This document shows positions 7,346 through 15,761 of a stretch of 64,000 nt of DNA, piece by piece. The DNA is from Xanthomonas rydalmerensis (GTDB lineage: Bacteria; Pseudomonadota; Gammaproteobacteria; Xanthomonadales; Xanthomonadaceae): the NCBI RefSeq assembly GCF_033170385.1, contig NZ_CP126170.1, positions 4,054,001 to 4,118,000 of the forward strand, read 5' to 3'. Both the position numbers and the translations under genes were made by a program. The notes beneath the pieces were generated by a model. The model ran no database searches. It worked only from the letters and a program-made list of their open reading frames with translations, and was not told the DNA's origin. The first letter of the stretch is position 1. Each line of letters starts with the position of its first letter.

Positions 7346-8703
7346 CCAAGACCCTTTCTGCTTTCCTCGCCGCTCTGCTGGCGATCGCCGGCGTGTCCGC
7401 TCCGGCCGCCGCGCAACAAACCCAACCGCTGGACCGCATCGCCGCGGTGGTCGACGAGGATGTCGTCCTGCAGAGCGAGCTGGATCGTGCCGTGCGCAAC
7501 GTCAAGGCGCAGTATGTCGGCCGCGAGGCGCAGCTGCCGCCGGATAACGTGCTGCAGCGGCAGGTGCTCGAGCGCCTGGTGCTGGTCAAGCTGCAGGTCG
7601 CGCGTGCCAACAGCACCGGCATCCGTGTCGGCGACGACGAGCTGAACCGTGCCATCGCCAGCATCGCCCAGCAGAACGGCACCGACGTGGACGGCCTGCG
7701 CAAGAAGCTGGCTGCCGACGGTATGTCGTACACCGACTTCCGCAACTCGGTGCGCGACGAAATCACCGTGCAGCGTCTGCGCCAGAGCTTCGCGCAGAGC
7801 CGCATCAACGTGAGCGAGAGCGAAGTGGACGCGGCGCTGGCGCAGCAGGCCACCACCGGCACCCAGTACCACCTGGCGCACATCCTGGTCGGCCTGCCGG
7901 AAGGCGCCACCGCCGAGCAGATCAAGACCGCCCAGGGCAAGATCGACGGGGTCAAGACCCTGATCGACAAGGGCGAGATCGACTTCAACGCCGCGGCGGT
8001 GCGCTACTCCGACAGCCCCAACGCGCTGGAAGGCGGCGACCTGGGCTGGCGCAGCCTGGACGAGATTCCCAACGCGTTCGCGCAGATGATCCGCGACATG
8101 AAGCCGGGCCAGGTCGCCGGCCCGCTGCGCGGCCCCAGCGGCTTCCAGCTGCTGAAGCTGGTCGAAGTGCGCGACGCCTCGGCCAACCCGGAAAAGAAGA
8201 CGGTCACCGAGTACCACGCCCGCCACATCCTGATCCGGGTCAACGATGCGCAGCCCGACGCGGCCGCCAAGGCCAAGGTCGAGACCCTGCGTGCCCGCAT
8301 CGCCGGCGGCGCCGACTTCCAGGCCGTGGCCAAGGAAGCGTCGGAAGACACCAACAGTCGCAGCCAGGGCGGCGATCTGGGCTGGTTCCCGGTCGACGCG
8401 TTCGGCCCGGACTTCGGCCACCAGGTCGCGAGCCTGCAGGACGGCCAGGTGTCGCAGCCGTTCCGCACCGAGGCCGGCTGGCACATCGTGCAGCGCGTCG
8501 GCGAGCGTCAGACCGACGTGACCAGCGACACCCAGCGTGCCCAGGTCCGCGAGACCATCGGCCGCCGCAAGCTGGAAGAGGAATACAACCGCTTCCTGCA
8601 GGAAATGCGCGGCGAAGCCTACGTCGACCTGCGCGTGGGCAACACCGACGCGGCCACCGCGCCGGCGACCACGCCCGCGCCGGCGCCCGCCGCCAAGCCC
8701 TGA
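7342..8703 (+). CDS. surA: Periplasmic chaperone and peptidyl-prolyl isomerase SurA
   Basis: A 453-residue periplasmic chaperone for outer-membrane proteins, LptD among them. A signal peptide covers residues 1-24 (ends PAAAQ). The SurA N-domain runs to about 170. Two parvulin-type rotamase domains begin at YHLAHILVG (residue 176) and YHARHILIR (residue 291), each with the GGDLGW segment typical of the fold. The tail is Ala/Pro/Thr-rich. The ATG overlaps the lptD TGA by 4 bp and pdxA starts 3 bp after the stop, so lptD-surA-pdxA is a coupled operon. Family length and order are normal. Confidence 0.97.
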   Translation: MTKTLSAFLAALLAIAGVSAPAAAQQTQPLDRIAAVVDEDVVLQSELDRAVRNVKAQYVGREAQLPPDNVLQRQVLERLVLVKLQVARANSTGIRVGDDELNRAIASIAQQNGTDVDGLRKKLAADGMSYTDFRNSVRDEITVQRLRQSFAQSRINVSESEVDAALAQQATTGTQYHLAHILVGLPEGATAEQIKTAQGKIDGVKTLIDKGEIDFNAAAVRYSDSPNALEGGDLGWRSLDEIPNAFAQMIRDMKPGQVAGPLRGPSGFQLLKLVEVRDASANPEKKTVTEYHARHILIRVNDAQPDAAAKAKVETLRARIAGGADFQAVAKEASEDTNSRSQGGDLGWFPVDAFGPDFGHQVASLQDGQVSQPFRTEAGWHIVQRVGERQTDVTSDTQRAQVRETIGRRKLEEEYNRFLQEMRGEAYVDLRVGNTDAATAPATTPAPAPAAKP

Positions 8704-8706
8704 CCC

Positions 8707-9684
8707 ATGCGCCCCTCGCTCGCGCTGGTGCCGGGCGAGCCGGGCGGGATCGGCCCGGAGCTGTGCGTGCGGCTGGCGCAACAGCCGCGCCACGATTGCC
8801 AGCTCCTGGCCTTCGCCGATCCCGAGACCTTGCGCGCCGCCGCCGCGGCGCTGTCGCTGCCGCTGCAGCTGCTGCCCGAATCCAGCCCCGCCCTCGCCCC
8901 TGGCGACCTGCGCCTGCGCACGGTCGCCAATGCCGTGCCCAGCCGCTTCGGCGCAACCGAGCCGGCCAATGCCAGCGCAGTGATCGCTGCACTGACCCAG
9001 GCCGCCGACGCCTGCCTGAGCGGCGAACTGGCCGGCATGGTGACCGGTCCGGTGCACAAGGCCGCGATCAACGCCGGCGGCATCGCCTACACCGGCACCA
9101 CCGAACTGCTGGCCCAACACGCCGGCCGCGAGGTGGTGATGATGCTGGCCAACGCCATCGTGCGGGTGGCCCTGGTCACCACCCACCTGCCGCTGCGCGC
9201 GGTCGCCGATGCGCTCACCCCGACCCTGCTGGAACGCAGCCTGCGCATCACCGAGGCCGCGCTGCGTCATGAGTTCGGCATCGCCGCGCCGACCATCGCC
9301 GTGCTGGGGCTGAACCCGCATGCCGGCGAGGACGGCCATCTGGGCGTTGAAGAGATCCAGGTGATGCAGCCGGTGCTGGACGCCCTGCGCGCGGAAGGCA
9401 TGCGCCTGCTCGGCCCGTTGCCGGCCGATACCGCTTTTCTGCCGCAGAAGCTGGCGACCGTGGACGCGGTGCTGGCGATGTACCACGACCAGGGCCTGCC
9501 GGTTCTCAAGTACAGCGGCTTCGAGCAGGCGGTGAACCTGACCCTCGGCCTGCCCTATCCGCGCGTGGCGGTCGACCACGGCACCGCGCTGGAGCTCGCC
9601 GGCCGCGGCGTGGCCGATCCATCCAGCCTGTTCGCCGCCACCGCGCTGTGCGCGCAACTGGCTGCGCGCCGCACGCAGGCTTAG
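8707..9684 (+). CDS. pdxA: 4-hydroxythreonine-4-phosphate dehydrogenase PdxA
   Basis: A 325-residue enzyme of pyridoxal 5'-phosphate synthesis that oxidises 4-phosphohydroxy-L-threonine with NAD. The N-terminal GEPGGIGPE motif is at residues 10-18. The TGPVHKAAIN, GTTELLAQH and GLNPHAGEDGHLG segments carry the substrate- and metal-binding residues. The late MYHDQGLPVLK segment holds the third metal histidine. It begins 3 bp after surA. The same surA-pdxA-rsmA-apaG-apaH order occurs in E. coli. Confidence 0.96.
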   Translation: MRPSLALVPGEPGGIGPELCVRLAQQPRHDCQLLAFADPETLRAAAAALSLPLQLLPESSPALAPGDLRLRTVANAVPSRFGATEPANASAVIAALTQAADACLSGELAGMVTGPVHKAAINAGGIAYTGTTELLAQHAGREVVMMLANAIVRVALVTTHLPLRAVADALTPTLLERSLRITEAALRHEFGIAAPTIAVLGLNPHAGEDGHLGVEEIQVMQPVLDALRAEGMRLLGPLPADTAFLPQKLATVDAVLAMYHDQGLPVLKYSGFEQAVNLTLGLPYPRVAVDHGTALELAGRGVADPSSLFAATALCAQLAARRTQA

Positions 9685-9738
9685 CTGCCGGTCCGAGCCG
9701 CGCTCGGCGCGCTGTCGCAACCAGGCTCACGGTCATGC

Positions 9739-9763
9739 CGGTCGCAGCTGAAACCACTCCTAT
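9739..9763. repeat. Degenerate copy of the GTCGCGGCTGAAGCCGCTCC palindromic repeat
   Basis: The bases around 9740 read GGTCGCAGCTGAAACCACTCC. This is three or four changes from the intact half-element at 12301-12321 and 54740-54760. It lies alone in the pdxA-rsmA spacer, without an inverted partner, and looks like a decayed single repeat. Confidence 0.5.
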
Positions 9764-9801
9764 GCCGCTGCAGCGCGCGCCGCCCCACGCATGCCGATAA
9801 A

Positions 9802-10605
9802 ATGCCCGCCATGACTTCCTCCTCCGGCTTCGGCGCCCCGGCCAAGAAATCCCTCGGCCAACACTTCCTCAGCGACCGCCACTACATCGACAGCATCGTG
9901 CGCGCGGTCGACCCCAAGCCGGGCGACCGGCTGGTCGAGATCGGCCCGGGCCAGGGCGCGATCACGTTCCCGCTGCTGCGCCGGCACGGCCAGCTGACCG
10001 TGATCGAGTTCGACCGCGACCTGATCGCGCCGCTGACCGCGGCGGCGGCCGGCGTCGGCGAACTGACCATCCTCAACCGCGACGTGTTGTCGGTGGATTT
10101 CACCGCCCTGGCCGAGGGCGCGCGCATCCGCCTGGTCGGCAACCTGCCCTACAACATTTCCTCGCCGATCCTGTTCCATGCGCTGGACCACGCCGCGGCG
10201 GTCGCCGACATGCACTTCATGCTGCAGAAGGAAGTGGTCGACCGCATGGCCGCCGACCCCGGCAGCAAGGTCTACGGCCGGCTCAGCGTGATGTTGCAGG
10301 CGTACTGCGAGGTGACCTCGCTGTTCGTGGTGCCACCGGGCGCGTTCCGGCCGCCGCCGAAGGTGGATTCGGCGGTGGTGCGGCTGGTGCCGCGACCGCC
10401 GCAGACGGTGGGCATCGCCGATCCGAAACGCTTCGCCGACGTGGTCCGCGCCGCGTTCGGCCAGCGCCGCAAGACCCTGCGCAACGCCTTGAACGGCGTC
10501 TGCGATGCCGCGCAGTTCGAGGCCGCGGGCGTGCGCCCGGACGCGCGCGCCGAGCAGCTCGAGGTCGCCGACTTCGTGCGTCTGGCCAACCTGCCCCTGG
10601 CCTGA
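9802..10605 (+). CDS. rsmA: 16S rRNA (adenine1518-N6/adenine1519-N6)-dimethyltransferase RsmA (KsgA)
   Basis: A 267-residue SAM-dependent methyltransferase that dimethylates two adenines in the 3'-terminal hairpin of 16S rRNA during 30S maturation. The KsgA opening KSLGQHFLSD is at residues 16-25. The SAM motif VEIGPGQGA follows, and NLPYNISSPILF is the catalytic NLPY motif. The first ATG (9802) was used. A second ATG three codons later (9811) is equally plausible, because neither has a clear Shine-Dalgarno sequence. The gene is 117 bp after pdxA and could have its own promoter. Length is normal for the family. Confidence 0.95.
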   Translation: MPAMTSSSGFGAPAKKSLGQHFLSDRHYIDSIVRAVDPKPGDRLVEIGPGQGAITFPLLRRHGQLTVIEFDRDLIAPLTAAAAGVGELTILNRDVLSVDFTALAEGARIRLVGNLPYNISSPILFHALDHAAAVADMHFMLQKEVVDRMAADPGSKVYGRLSVMLQAYCEVTSLFVVPPGAFRPPPKVDSAVVRLVPRPPQTVGIADPKRFADVVRAAFGQRRKTLRNALNGVCDAAQFEAAGVRPDARAEQLEVADFVRLANLPLA

Positions 10606-10929
10606 CGCTCCTGCACCGCCCCGCGCGTGCTCGCGGGGCGCACCCACGAGCGTGATGCGATGGCACACATGCCGGCAGCGGCCCGGCCAACGCAGGCCTG
10701 GACGTGGCGACGACACAAGTCCGCCTGTTCCCCTTTGATGGCAAGACGCACGACGCAGACCCTGTACGTCACGATCCGCGTTCCCGCGGGCCGCCCGCCC
10801 GTGGCACGACGCCGGCCATCGCGGCACGCCCGGGCCGCGAACAAGGCCGCCACGGCGCGCCACCCGCTTCGCAGCGCGAACCGCTCACGCATCTGCCTCA
10901 AACGGCAAAACACGCTCTAAACTGTAGGG
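10606..10929. other. Intergenic region between rsmA and apaG with no supported gene
   Basis: These 324 bases are unusually long for this otherwise tight cluster. An open plus-strand frame at 10627-10920 (97 codons) is Arg/Ala-rich, lacks a ribosome site and shows no domain, so it is not called. The last 40 bases are AT-richer and end CTCTAAACTGTAGGG before the apaG ATG, a plausible place for its promoter. No clear terminator was seen. Confidence 0.5.
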
Positions 10930-11313
10930 ATGAACGACGACGCCCCCTATCGGATCGAGGTCGAAGTGTCGCCCCGATTCCTCGACGACCAATCGGCGCC
11001 GGAGGACGGACGCTATACGTTCGCCTACACGATCCGCATCCACAACCGCGGCCGCGTCGCCGCGCGGCTGATCGCCCGGCACTGGGAGATCACCGACGGC
11101 AACGGCCGCATCGAACGCGTGGACGGCGACGGCGTGGTCGGCGAACAGCCGCGGCTGCGCCCGGGCGAAGATTTCCGCTACACCTCCGGGCTGGTGCTGG
11201 AAACCGAGCACGGCACGATGCGCGGCCACTACGACATGGAGGCCGACGACGGCACCCATTTCATCGCCGCGATCGCGCCGTTCGTGCTGTCCGTGCCGCG
11301 GACCCTGCACTGA
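10930..11313 (+). CDS. apaG: ApaG-family protein (Co2+/Mg2+ homeostasis-associated)
   Basis: A 127-residue single-domain ApaG protein with an immunoglobulin/fibronectin-III-like beta-sandwich fold. The family signature is seen in [20 protein letters not shown] and the later [27 protein letters not shown] stretch (about residues 73-95). ApaG mutants in Salmonella affect cobalt resistance and Mg2+ efflux; the biochemical role is unsettled. The ATG follows TGTAGGG. The TGA overlaps the apaH ATG (TGATG), so apaGH is a coupled pair. Confidence 0.94.
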   Translation: MNDDAPYRIEVEVSPRFLDDQSAPEDGRYTFAYTIRIHNRGRVAARLIARHWEITDGNGRIERVDGDGVVGEQPRLRPGEDFRYTSGLVLETEHGTMRGHYDMEADDGTHFIAAIAPFVLSVPRTLH

Positions 11314-12233
11314 TGGCGGTCTGGGCCATCGGCGACCTGCAGGGTTGCTACGACATCACCCAGCAGTTGCTGGAGAAGATCCGTTTCGATCCGGCGGTGG
11401 ACCGGCTGTGGTTCTGCGGCGACCTGGTCAACCGCGGCGGGCAGTCGCTGGAGACCCTGCGTTTGGTGCACTCGCTGCGCGAACACAGCGTGGTGGTGCT
11501 GGGCAACCACGACCTGTCGCTGCTGGCGATCGGCGAGCGCAGCCCGGACGAACAGCGCAAGGTCAATCCGGACCTGCAGCGCATCGTGCTGGCCGAGGAC
11601 CGCGACGAACTGCTGACCTGGCTGCGCATGCAGAAGCTGCTGCACGCCGACCGCCAACTCGGCTGGATGATGATCCACGCCGGCCTGGCGCCGAAGTGGA
11701 CCACCGCGCTGGCCGAGAAGCATGCGCGCGAGGTCGAGCAGCAACTGCACGGCAACGGCTACCGCAAGCTGTTCCGCAACATGTACGGCGATCGCCCGGC
11801 CTGGTCGCCGGGCCTGACCGGCTACGACCGCTCGCGCGCGATCATCAACCTGTTCACCCGCGCCCGTTACTGCACCCCGCGCGGACGCATCGCGATCGAG
11901 GAAAAGGGCACCCCCGGCACCCAGGCGCAGGGCCTGTACCCGTGGTTCGAAGTGCCGGGACGGGTCGAGCGCGACCTGAAGATCGTCTGCGGGCACTGGT
12001 CGACGCTGGGCCTGACCATCACCCAGGGCGTGCACGCGATCGACACCGGCGCGGTCTGGGGCGGCAAGCTCACCGCGTTGCGCCTGGACAGCGAGGACCT
12101 GCAGGTGGTGCAGGTCCCCGGCCGGCCGGTGCAGGGGCCGCCGCCGGCGGCGCGCAGCAGCACGCCGCGACGGCGCAGCGCGCCGCACCGTGGACAACAG
12201 GCGCCCGCTGCCTCTGCGCCCGAGCAGGAGTGA
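11313..12233 (+). CDS. apaH: Symmetrical bis(5'-nucleosyl)-tetraphosphatase ApaH
   Basis: A 306-residue metallophosphoesterase that hydrolyses Ap4A to two ADP. The binuclear-metal motifs are in order: GDLQGCYD (residues 7-14), GDLVNRGGQS, LGNHDLSLL, and the late GHWS. A conserved IHAGLAPKW segment precedes the insertion typical of ApaH. The C-terminal 30-40 residues are Pro/Arg/Ser-rich and look like a non-conserved tail beyond the E. coli length (about 280). The ATG overlaps the apaG stop. A palindromic repeat lies between this gene and the convergent folA and may stop transcription from both sides. Confidence 0.95.
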   Translation: MAVWAIGDLQGCYDITQQLLEKIRFDPAVDRLWFCGDLVNRGGQSLETLRLVHSLREHSVVVLGNHDLSLLAIGERSPDEQRKVNPDLQRIVLAEDRDELLTWLRMQKLLHADRQLGWMMIHAGLAPKWTTALAEKHAREVEQQLHGNGYRKLFRNMYGDRPAWSPGLTGYDRSRAIINLFTRARYCTPRGRIAIEEKGTPGTQAQGLYPWFEVPGRVERDLKIVCGHWSTLGLTITQGVHAIDTGAVWGGKLTALRLDSEDLQVVQVPGRPVQGPPPAARSSTPRRRSAPHRGQQAPAASAPEQE

Positions 12234-12259
12234 GGTCTCAGGCGATACGTGTAATGTCT

Positions 12260-12323
12260 TAGGAGCGGCTTTAGCCGCGATGGGCTTTCTCGGTAACGCC
12301 CGTCGCGGCTGAAGCCGCTCCTA
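12260..12323. repeat. Paired inverted repeat (TAGGAGCGGCTTTAGCCGCGA ... family) between apaH and folA
   Basis: Two oppositely oriented copies of the GGAGCGGCTTCAGCCGCGAC element: TAGGAGCGGC... from 12260 and ...GCCGCTCCTA ending at 12323, separated by about 20 bases. Each half is itself near-palindromic, so the RNA would form a long hairpin. Its place between converging genes fits a REP-type element that doubles as a bidirectional terminator. Other copies lie at 15039, 15166, 54575, 54696 and 54740. Confidence 0.85.
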
Positions 12324-12352
12324 CGACAGCACCGGCATCCGCCAGCGGATCC

Positions 12353-12943
12353 CTACGCCGCGCCAGGCCGACGCCGGTAATCCACGAAATCGAAGGCCAG
12401 CGCGTGCCGCGCATCGGCCGGATGCGCTTGCCGCGCCACCACCTCCCACTGCTCCGGATCGAACGTTGGGAAATGCGCATCAGCGCCATCGACGACAGTG
12501 TCGACATGGGTCAGGTACAGCACCTCGGCCAACGGCAGGGCCAGGGCGAAGATGTCGCCGCCACCGATCACCGCCAGCTCCGTGGCGCCGGCCTCGCGCG
12601 CGGCGTCGATCGCCGCCTGCAGCGACGCCACCGCCTGCATGTCCGCGAACGGCACCTGCCCCGAACGCGTCATCACCAGGTTCAGGCGCCCCGGCAGCGC
12701 TCGCCCCAGCGACTGCGCGGTCTTACGCCCCATCAGCACCGGCTTGCCCAGGGTCAGCGCCTTGAACCGCTTCAGATCGTCCGGCAAGCGCCACGGCAGA
12801 TCGTTGTCGCGACCGATCGCATTGGCGCGATCCAGCGCCGCGATCAGGCTGAGCCGCAGGCCACCCGTTGCCGCCCGGGAATCCGCCGTTGCCTCTGCTT
12901 CACGCGAATCCCCAATCCCCACTCCCGACTCCCCGCCGCTCAC
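12353..12943 (-). CDS. folA: Dihydrofolate reductase FolA with an atypical N-terminal extension
   Basis: DHFR reduces dihydrofolate to tetrahydrofolate after ThyA uses methylene-THF. The core shows [35 protein letters not shown] and VIGGGDIF, all normal. The conserved protein should begin at about [11 protein letters not shown], but the codon there is CTG and no ATG, GTG or TTG is close. The nearest usable starts are GTG at 12943, whose GTGA overlaps the thyA stop, and a GTG at 12922. Both add roughly 20-30 residues encoded largely by a dispersed intergenic repeat (12902-12936). The start drawn is 12943, giving 196 residues against about 165 usual. The real start is uncertain: it could be the CTG near 12861. 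Confidence 0.85.
   Translation of the reverse strand: MSGGESGVGIGDSREAEATADSRAATGGLRLSLIAALDRANAIGRDNDLPWRLPDDLKRFKALTLGKPVLMGRKTAQSLGRALPGRLNLVMTRSGQVPFADMQAVASLQAAIDAAREAGATELAVIGGGDIFALALPLAEVLYLTHVDTVVDGADAHFPTFDPEQWEVVARQAHPADARHALAFDFVDYRRRPGAA
12902..12936. repeat. GCGAATCCCCAATCCCC... dispersed intergenic repeat inside the 5' end of folA
   Basis: The plus-strand string GCGAATCCCCAATCCCCA followed by CTCCCGACTCCCC closely matches 39231-39264 and, in reverse, 32544-32566. All three are variants of GGGATTGGGGATTCGGGA. Here the repeat is read in frame as [12 protein letters not shown] at the start of FolA. Confidence 0.75.
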
Positions 12944-13734
12944 ACCGCCACCGGCGCCTTGATCGCCGGATGCGGGTCGTAGCCCTCGATGGCGATGTCG
13001 TCGTAGATGAAGGCGAACAGATCGGTGACCGCCGGGTTCAGCCGCAACCGCGGCAGCGGCCGCGGCGTGCGCGCCAGTTGCTCGCGCGCCTGCGCGAAGT
13101 GATTGGAGTACAGGTGCGCATCGCCGAGCGTGTGCACGAAATCGCCCACGCCCAGGCCGGTGGCCTGCGCCACCATGTGGGTCAGCAGCGCGTAGCTGGC
13201 GATGTTGAACGGCACGCCGAGGAAGATGTCGCCGCTGCGCTGATACAGCTGGCAGCTGAGCTTGCCGTCGACCACGTAGAACTGGAACAGGCTGTGGCAC
13301 GGCATCAGCGCCATCTGCGGCAACTCGGCCACGTTCCAGGCGCTGATCACCAGCCGCCGCGAATCCGGGTTGCGCTTGATCTCGTCCACCAGCCACTGCA
13401 TCTGGTCGATCTCGCGGCCATCGGCGCCGGTCCAGCGCCGCCACTGCTTGCCGTACACCGGGCCGAGTTCGCCCTGCGCATCGGCCCACTCGTCCCAGAT
13501 GCTGACCTTGTTGTCCTTGAGGTAGGCGATGTTGGTCTCGCCCTTCAGGAACCACAGCAGCTCGTGCACGATCGAGCGCAGGTGCAGCTTCTTGGTGGTG
13601 ACCAGGGGAAAGCCGTCGTTGAGGTCGAAGCGCATCTGCCAGCCGAACACGCTGCGCGTGCCGGTGCCGGTGCGGTCGGCTTTCTCCGCGCCGCGCTCCA
13701 GCACGTGCTGCAGCAATTCCAGGTACGGCTTCAC
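12940..13734 (-). CDS. thyA: Thymidylate synthase ThyA
   Basis: A 264-residue enzyme (the E. coli length) that methylates dUMP to dTMP with 5,10-methylene-THF, releasing dihydrofolate for FolA. The N-terminal [16 protein letters not shown] phosphate loop, the [25 protein letters not shown] active-site region (nucleophilic Cys in PCHS), [18 protein letters not shown] and the C-terminal IKAPVAV end are intact. The start is GTG at 13734, overlapping the lgt stop (GTGA). Its own stop overlaps the likely folA GTG in the same way, so lgt-thyA-folA is one translationally coupled operon. Confidence 0.96.
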   Translation of the reverse strand: MKPYLELLQHVLERGAEKADRTGTGTRSVFGWQMRFDLNDGFPLVTTKKLHLRSIVHELLWFLKGETNIAYLKDNKVSIWDEWADAQGELGPVYGKQWRRWTGADGREIDQMQWLVDEIKRNPDSRRLVISAWNVAELPQMALMPCHSLFQFYVVDGKLSCQLYQRSGDIFLGVPFNIASYALLTHMVAQATGLGVGDFVHTLGDAHLYSNHFAQAREQLARTPRPLPRLRLNPAVTDLFAFIYDDIAIEGYDPHPAIKAPVAV

Positions 13735-14639
13735 TTGGTCACCTCCGGCGGCGGCACCGGCTGCAGTACCGGCGCGCTGCGCGAGCGCCACAGCAGGAAC
13801 AGGCCGAGCAGGACCAGCGGAATGCTCAACTGCTGGCCGCGGGTCAGCCAATGGAACGCCAGGTAGCCGAGCTGCGCATCCGGTACCCGCACGAACTCCA
13901 CCGCGAAGCGGAACACGCCATACAGCAGCGCGAACAGGCCGGACACCGCATAGCGCGCGCGCGGCTTCATCGAGAACGTCCACAACACCACGAACATCAC
14001 CAGCCCTTCCAGCGCTGCTTCGTAGAGTTGCGACGGGTGGCGGGCATAGCGGTCGAGCAGGCCTGCGGCGTATTGCTGCTGCAGTTGCGCGGTGCTCTTC
14101 AGGCTCTCCAGCGCCGGCGCGTTGGCCACCCCGTCCTGTATCGGCGCGTGCGGGAAGATCACGCCCCAGCCGGCGTGGGTCAACTTGCCCCACAACTCGC
14201 CGCCGACGAAATTGCCGATCCGGCCGAAGCCCAGGCCCAGCGGCACCAGCGGCGCGACGAAATCGACGGTGTCGAAGAAATGCAGGCGCGCCTTGCGCGT
14301 CCACCACAGGCAGGCGGCCAGCACGCCCAACAGGCCACCGTGGAAGCTCATGCCGCCGTCCCACACCTTGAAGATCAGCAGCGGGTCGGCCAGGAAATCG
14401 GACAGCGCGTAGAACAGCATGTAGCCGATGCGCCCACCCAGCACCACGCCGAGCATCGCGTAGAAAAGAAGGTCGGAGAAACCATCCTCGTTCACCCCGG
14501 GCAGGCGACCGGCGCGGATGCGACGACGGCCCAACCACCAGGCCGAGAGGAAGCCGGCCAGATACATCAGCCCGTACCAATGCACCTTCACCGGCCCGAA
14601 CGAGAAGGCGATGGGATCGATCTGGTGGAGATAGGTCAT
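13731..14639 (-). CDS. lgt: Prolipoprotein diacylglyceryl transferase Lgt
   Basis: A 302-residue inner-membrane enzyme that moves diacylglycerol from phosphatidylglycerol to the lipobox Cys of prolipoproteins. It has seven or so membrane spans, the HGGLLGVL segment and the Lgt signature [14 protein letters not shown] later RHPSQLYEA segment carries conserved substrate-contacting residues. The start MTYLHQIDP at 14639 is typical; an in-frame ATG 45 codons earlier would add a non-conserved Arg-rich leader and was rejected. First gene of the lgt-thyA-folA operon. Likely lipoprotein clients here include LemA and the 60.4-62.3 kb lipase. Confidence 0.96.
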   Translation of the reverse strand: MTYLHQIDPIAFSFGPVKVHWYGLMYLAGFLSAWWLGRRRIRAGRLPGVNEDGFSDLLFYAMLGVVLGGRIGYMLFYALSDFLADPLLIFKVWDGGMSFHGGLLGVLAACLWWTRKARLHFFDTVDFVAPLVPLGLGFGRIGNFVGGELWGKLTHAGWGVIFPHAPIQDGVANAPALESLKSTAQLQQQYAAGLLDRYARHPSQLYEAALEGLVMFVVLWTFSMKPRARYAVSGLFALLYGVFRFAVEFVRVPDAQLGYLAFHWLTRGQQLSIPLVLLGLFLLWRSRSAPVLQPVPPPEVTK

Positions 14640-14675
14640 GCGCAAGCGTCGGCCGGGGGGCAAAGAGTGCCTATT

Positions 14676-14835
14676 CTGCCACCGACTCCGCTGCTTGCCG
14701 CGATTTGTGGACGGCACAGCGGGGTAGCGCTTCATCTGCTGGCAGGCGCACGCGTCTGCCACTGACTCCGCCAATTGCTGCGATTGCGGACGGCACAGCG
14801 GGGTGACGCTTCATCTGCTGGCAGGCGCACCAACC
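14676..14835. repeat. Tandem duplication of about 80 bp upstream of lgt
   Basis: Two near-identical units with a period of 79-80 bases begin at CTGCCACCGACTCCG (about 14677) and CTGCCACTGACTCCG (about 14757). Each contains GGACGGCACAGCGGGGT and CTTCATCTGCTGGCAGGCGCA. A third truncated start (CCGCCACCGAACGACC) follows at about 14836, and a lone TTCATCTGCTGGCCGG lies near 15230. The function is unknown. The first unit is next to the lgt promoter region. Confidence 0.7.
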
Positions 14836-14839
14836 CGCC

Positions 14840-15269
14840 ACCGAACGACCTCAAGACACATGCGCAGCCCAGACACCACGTGCCCCCTCCGTCCTTGCGG
14901 GAGCGGCCCATGTGGCCCCGAGCCATCGCCTCGACGAGCAGAGCCATCTAGTTCACTTCGGCACTGTCGCGTCGGGACTGAAGTCCCTCCCACAACATCA
15001 CCGGATCGCGCCGATGCAGGAACGGCCGGTGCACCAATGTGGGAGCGGCTTCAGCCGCGACGCGCGCAGCCATCAGGCCCCAGCCCGGCACTCTCGCGTC
15101 GGGACTGAAGTCCCTCCCAAGACACCACCAGATCCCACCGACGTGGGAGCGGCCAATACCCCACTGTGGGAACGGCTTCATCCGCGACGGGCACAGCCGT
15201 CAGGCTCCAACCCGGCACCGACGCTGCATTTCATCTGCTGGCCGGGCAAAACCCACTGCCGCAGCACAC
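14840..15269. repeat. Repeat-rich spacer between lgt and the TPM/LemA genes, no supported gene
   Basis: This stretch carries several interleaved palindromic elements. GCGTCGGGACTGAAGTCCCTCCC occurs at about 14970-14993 and again at 15095-15118. GTGGGAGCGGCTTCAGCCGCGAC occurs at 15039-15061, with a mutated copy at 15166-15188 (GTGGGAACGGCTTCATCCGCGAC). GGGAGCGGCC fragments lie at about 14896 and 15144. The two families share the same outer sequence (GGGA...TCCC) but differ in the core. Open frames across it are Ser/Pro/Arg low-complexity and are not called genes. Confidence 0.75.
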
Positions 15270-15761
15270 TCAGTCCAGCACCCGCGGCAGATTCGGCAAT
15301 TCGTTCTCGCCCTGCTGACCCGGCTGCGCCGGGAAGTGCGCGGCCAGCAGCGCGGACACAGCACCGACGCCGGCGAGCACCGCCTGTTCGGGCTGGCCCA
15401 CGCGCATGTCGCGCTCGATCAGCGCGCAGACCTGGCGCCACTGCGCCGCGTCCACCCGCCCGCGCAGGCCGCGGTCGGCGACGATCTCGATGTGGTGATC
15501 GGCCAGCAGCAGGTAGATCAGCACCCCGTTGTTGGCGTCGGTATCCCAGGTGCGCAACTGCGCGAAGGCCTGTTCGGCGCGCAGCCGTGGGGTCATGCCG
15601 CGCAGCACCTGCGCCGGCGCCAGGCCCGACTCCACCGCGAACATCACCTGCCCGCGATGCAAGCGCTCGCCCTCGGCGATCGCCGCGCCAATGCGTTCCA
15701 GGCTGGCCGCGGGGAACAGACGCTGGGCGGACGGCGCGAACAGGTGCCGAAGCAGGCGCAT
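15270..15761 (-). CDS. Small TPM-domain protein (second of two beside lemA)
   Basis: A 163-residue protein with a TPM-domain-like core and no clear signal peptide. It keeps the GxRAEQAFAQLRTWDTDANNGVLIYLLLADHHIEIVADRGL pattern (roughly residues 50-95) shared with YgcG/TPM proteins. The start MRLLRHLF at 15761 touches the stop of the upstream TPM gene (TGATG), giving a coupled lemA-TPM-TPM operon that recurs in many proteobacteria. The TPM fold is linked to photosystem repair in plants and is poorly understood in bacteria. The C-terminus has a short hydrophobic run and a polar end. Confidence 0.8.
   Translation of the reverse strand: MRLLRHLFAPSAQRLFPAASLERIGAAIAEGERLHRGQVMFAVESGLAPAQVLRGMTPRLRAEQAFAQLRTWDTDANNGVLIYLLLADHHIEIVADRGLRGRVDAAQWRQVCALIERDMRVGQPEQAVLAGVGAVSALLAAHFPAQPGQQGENELPNLPRVLD

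Noticed and set aside
10627-10920. 97-codon frame between rsmA and apaG
   Set aside because: Arg/Ala-rich, with no ribosome site and no domain; kept as intergenic.
14967-15191. Regularly spaced palindromes resembling CRISPR repeats
   Set aside because: Elements are in mixed orientation, of two types and unevenly spaced; they match dispersed REP-like copies elsewhere in the window.
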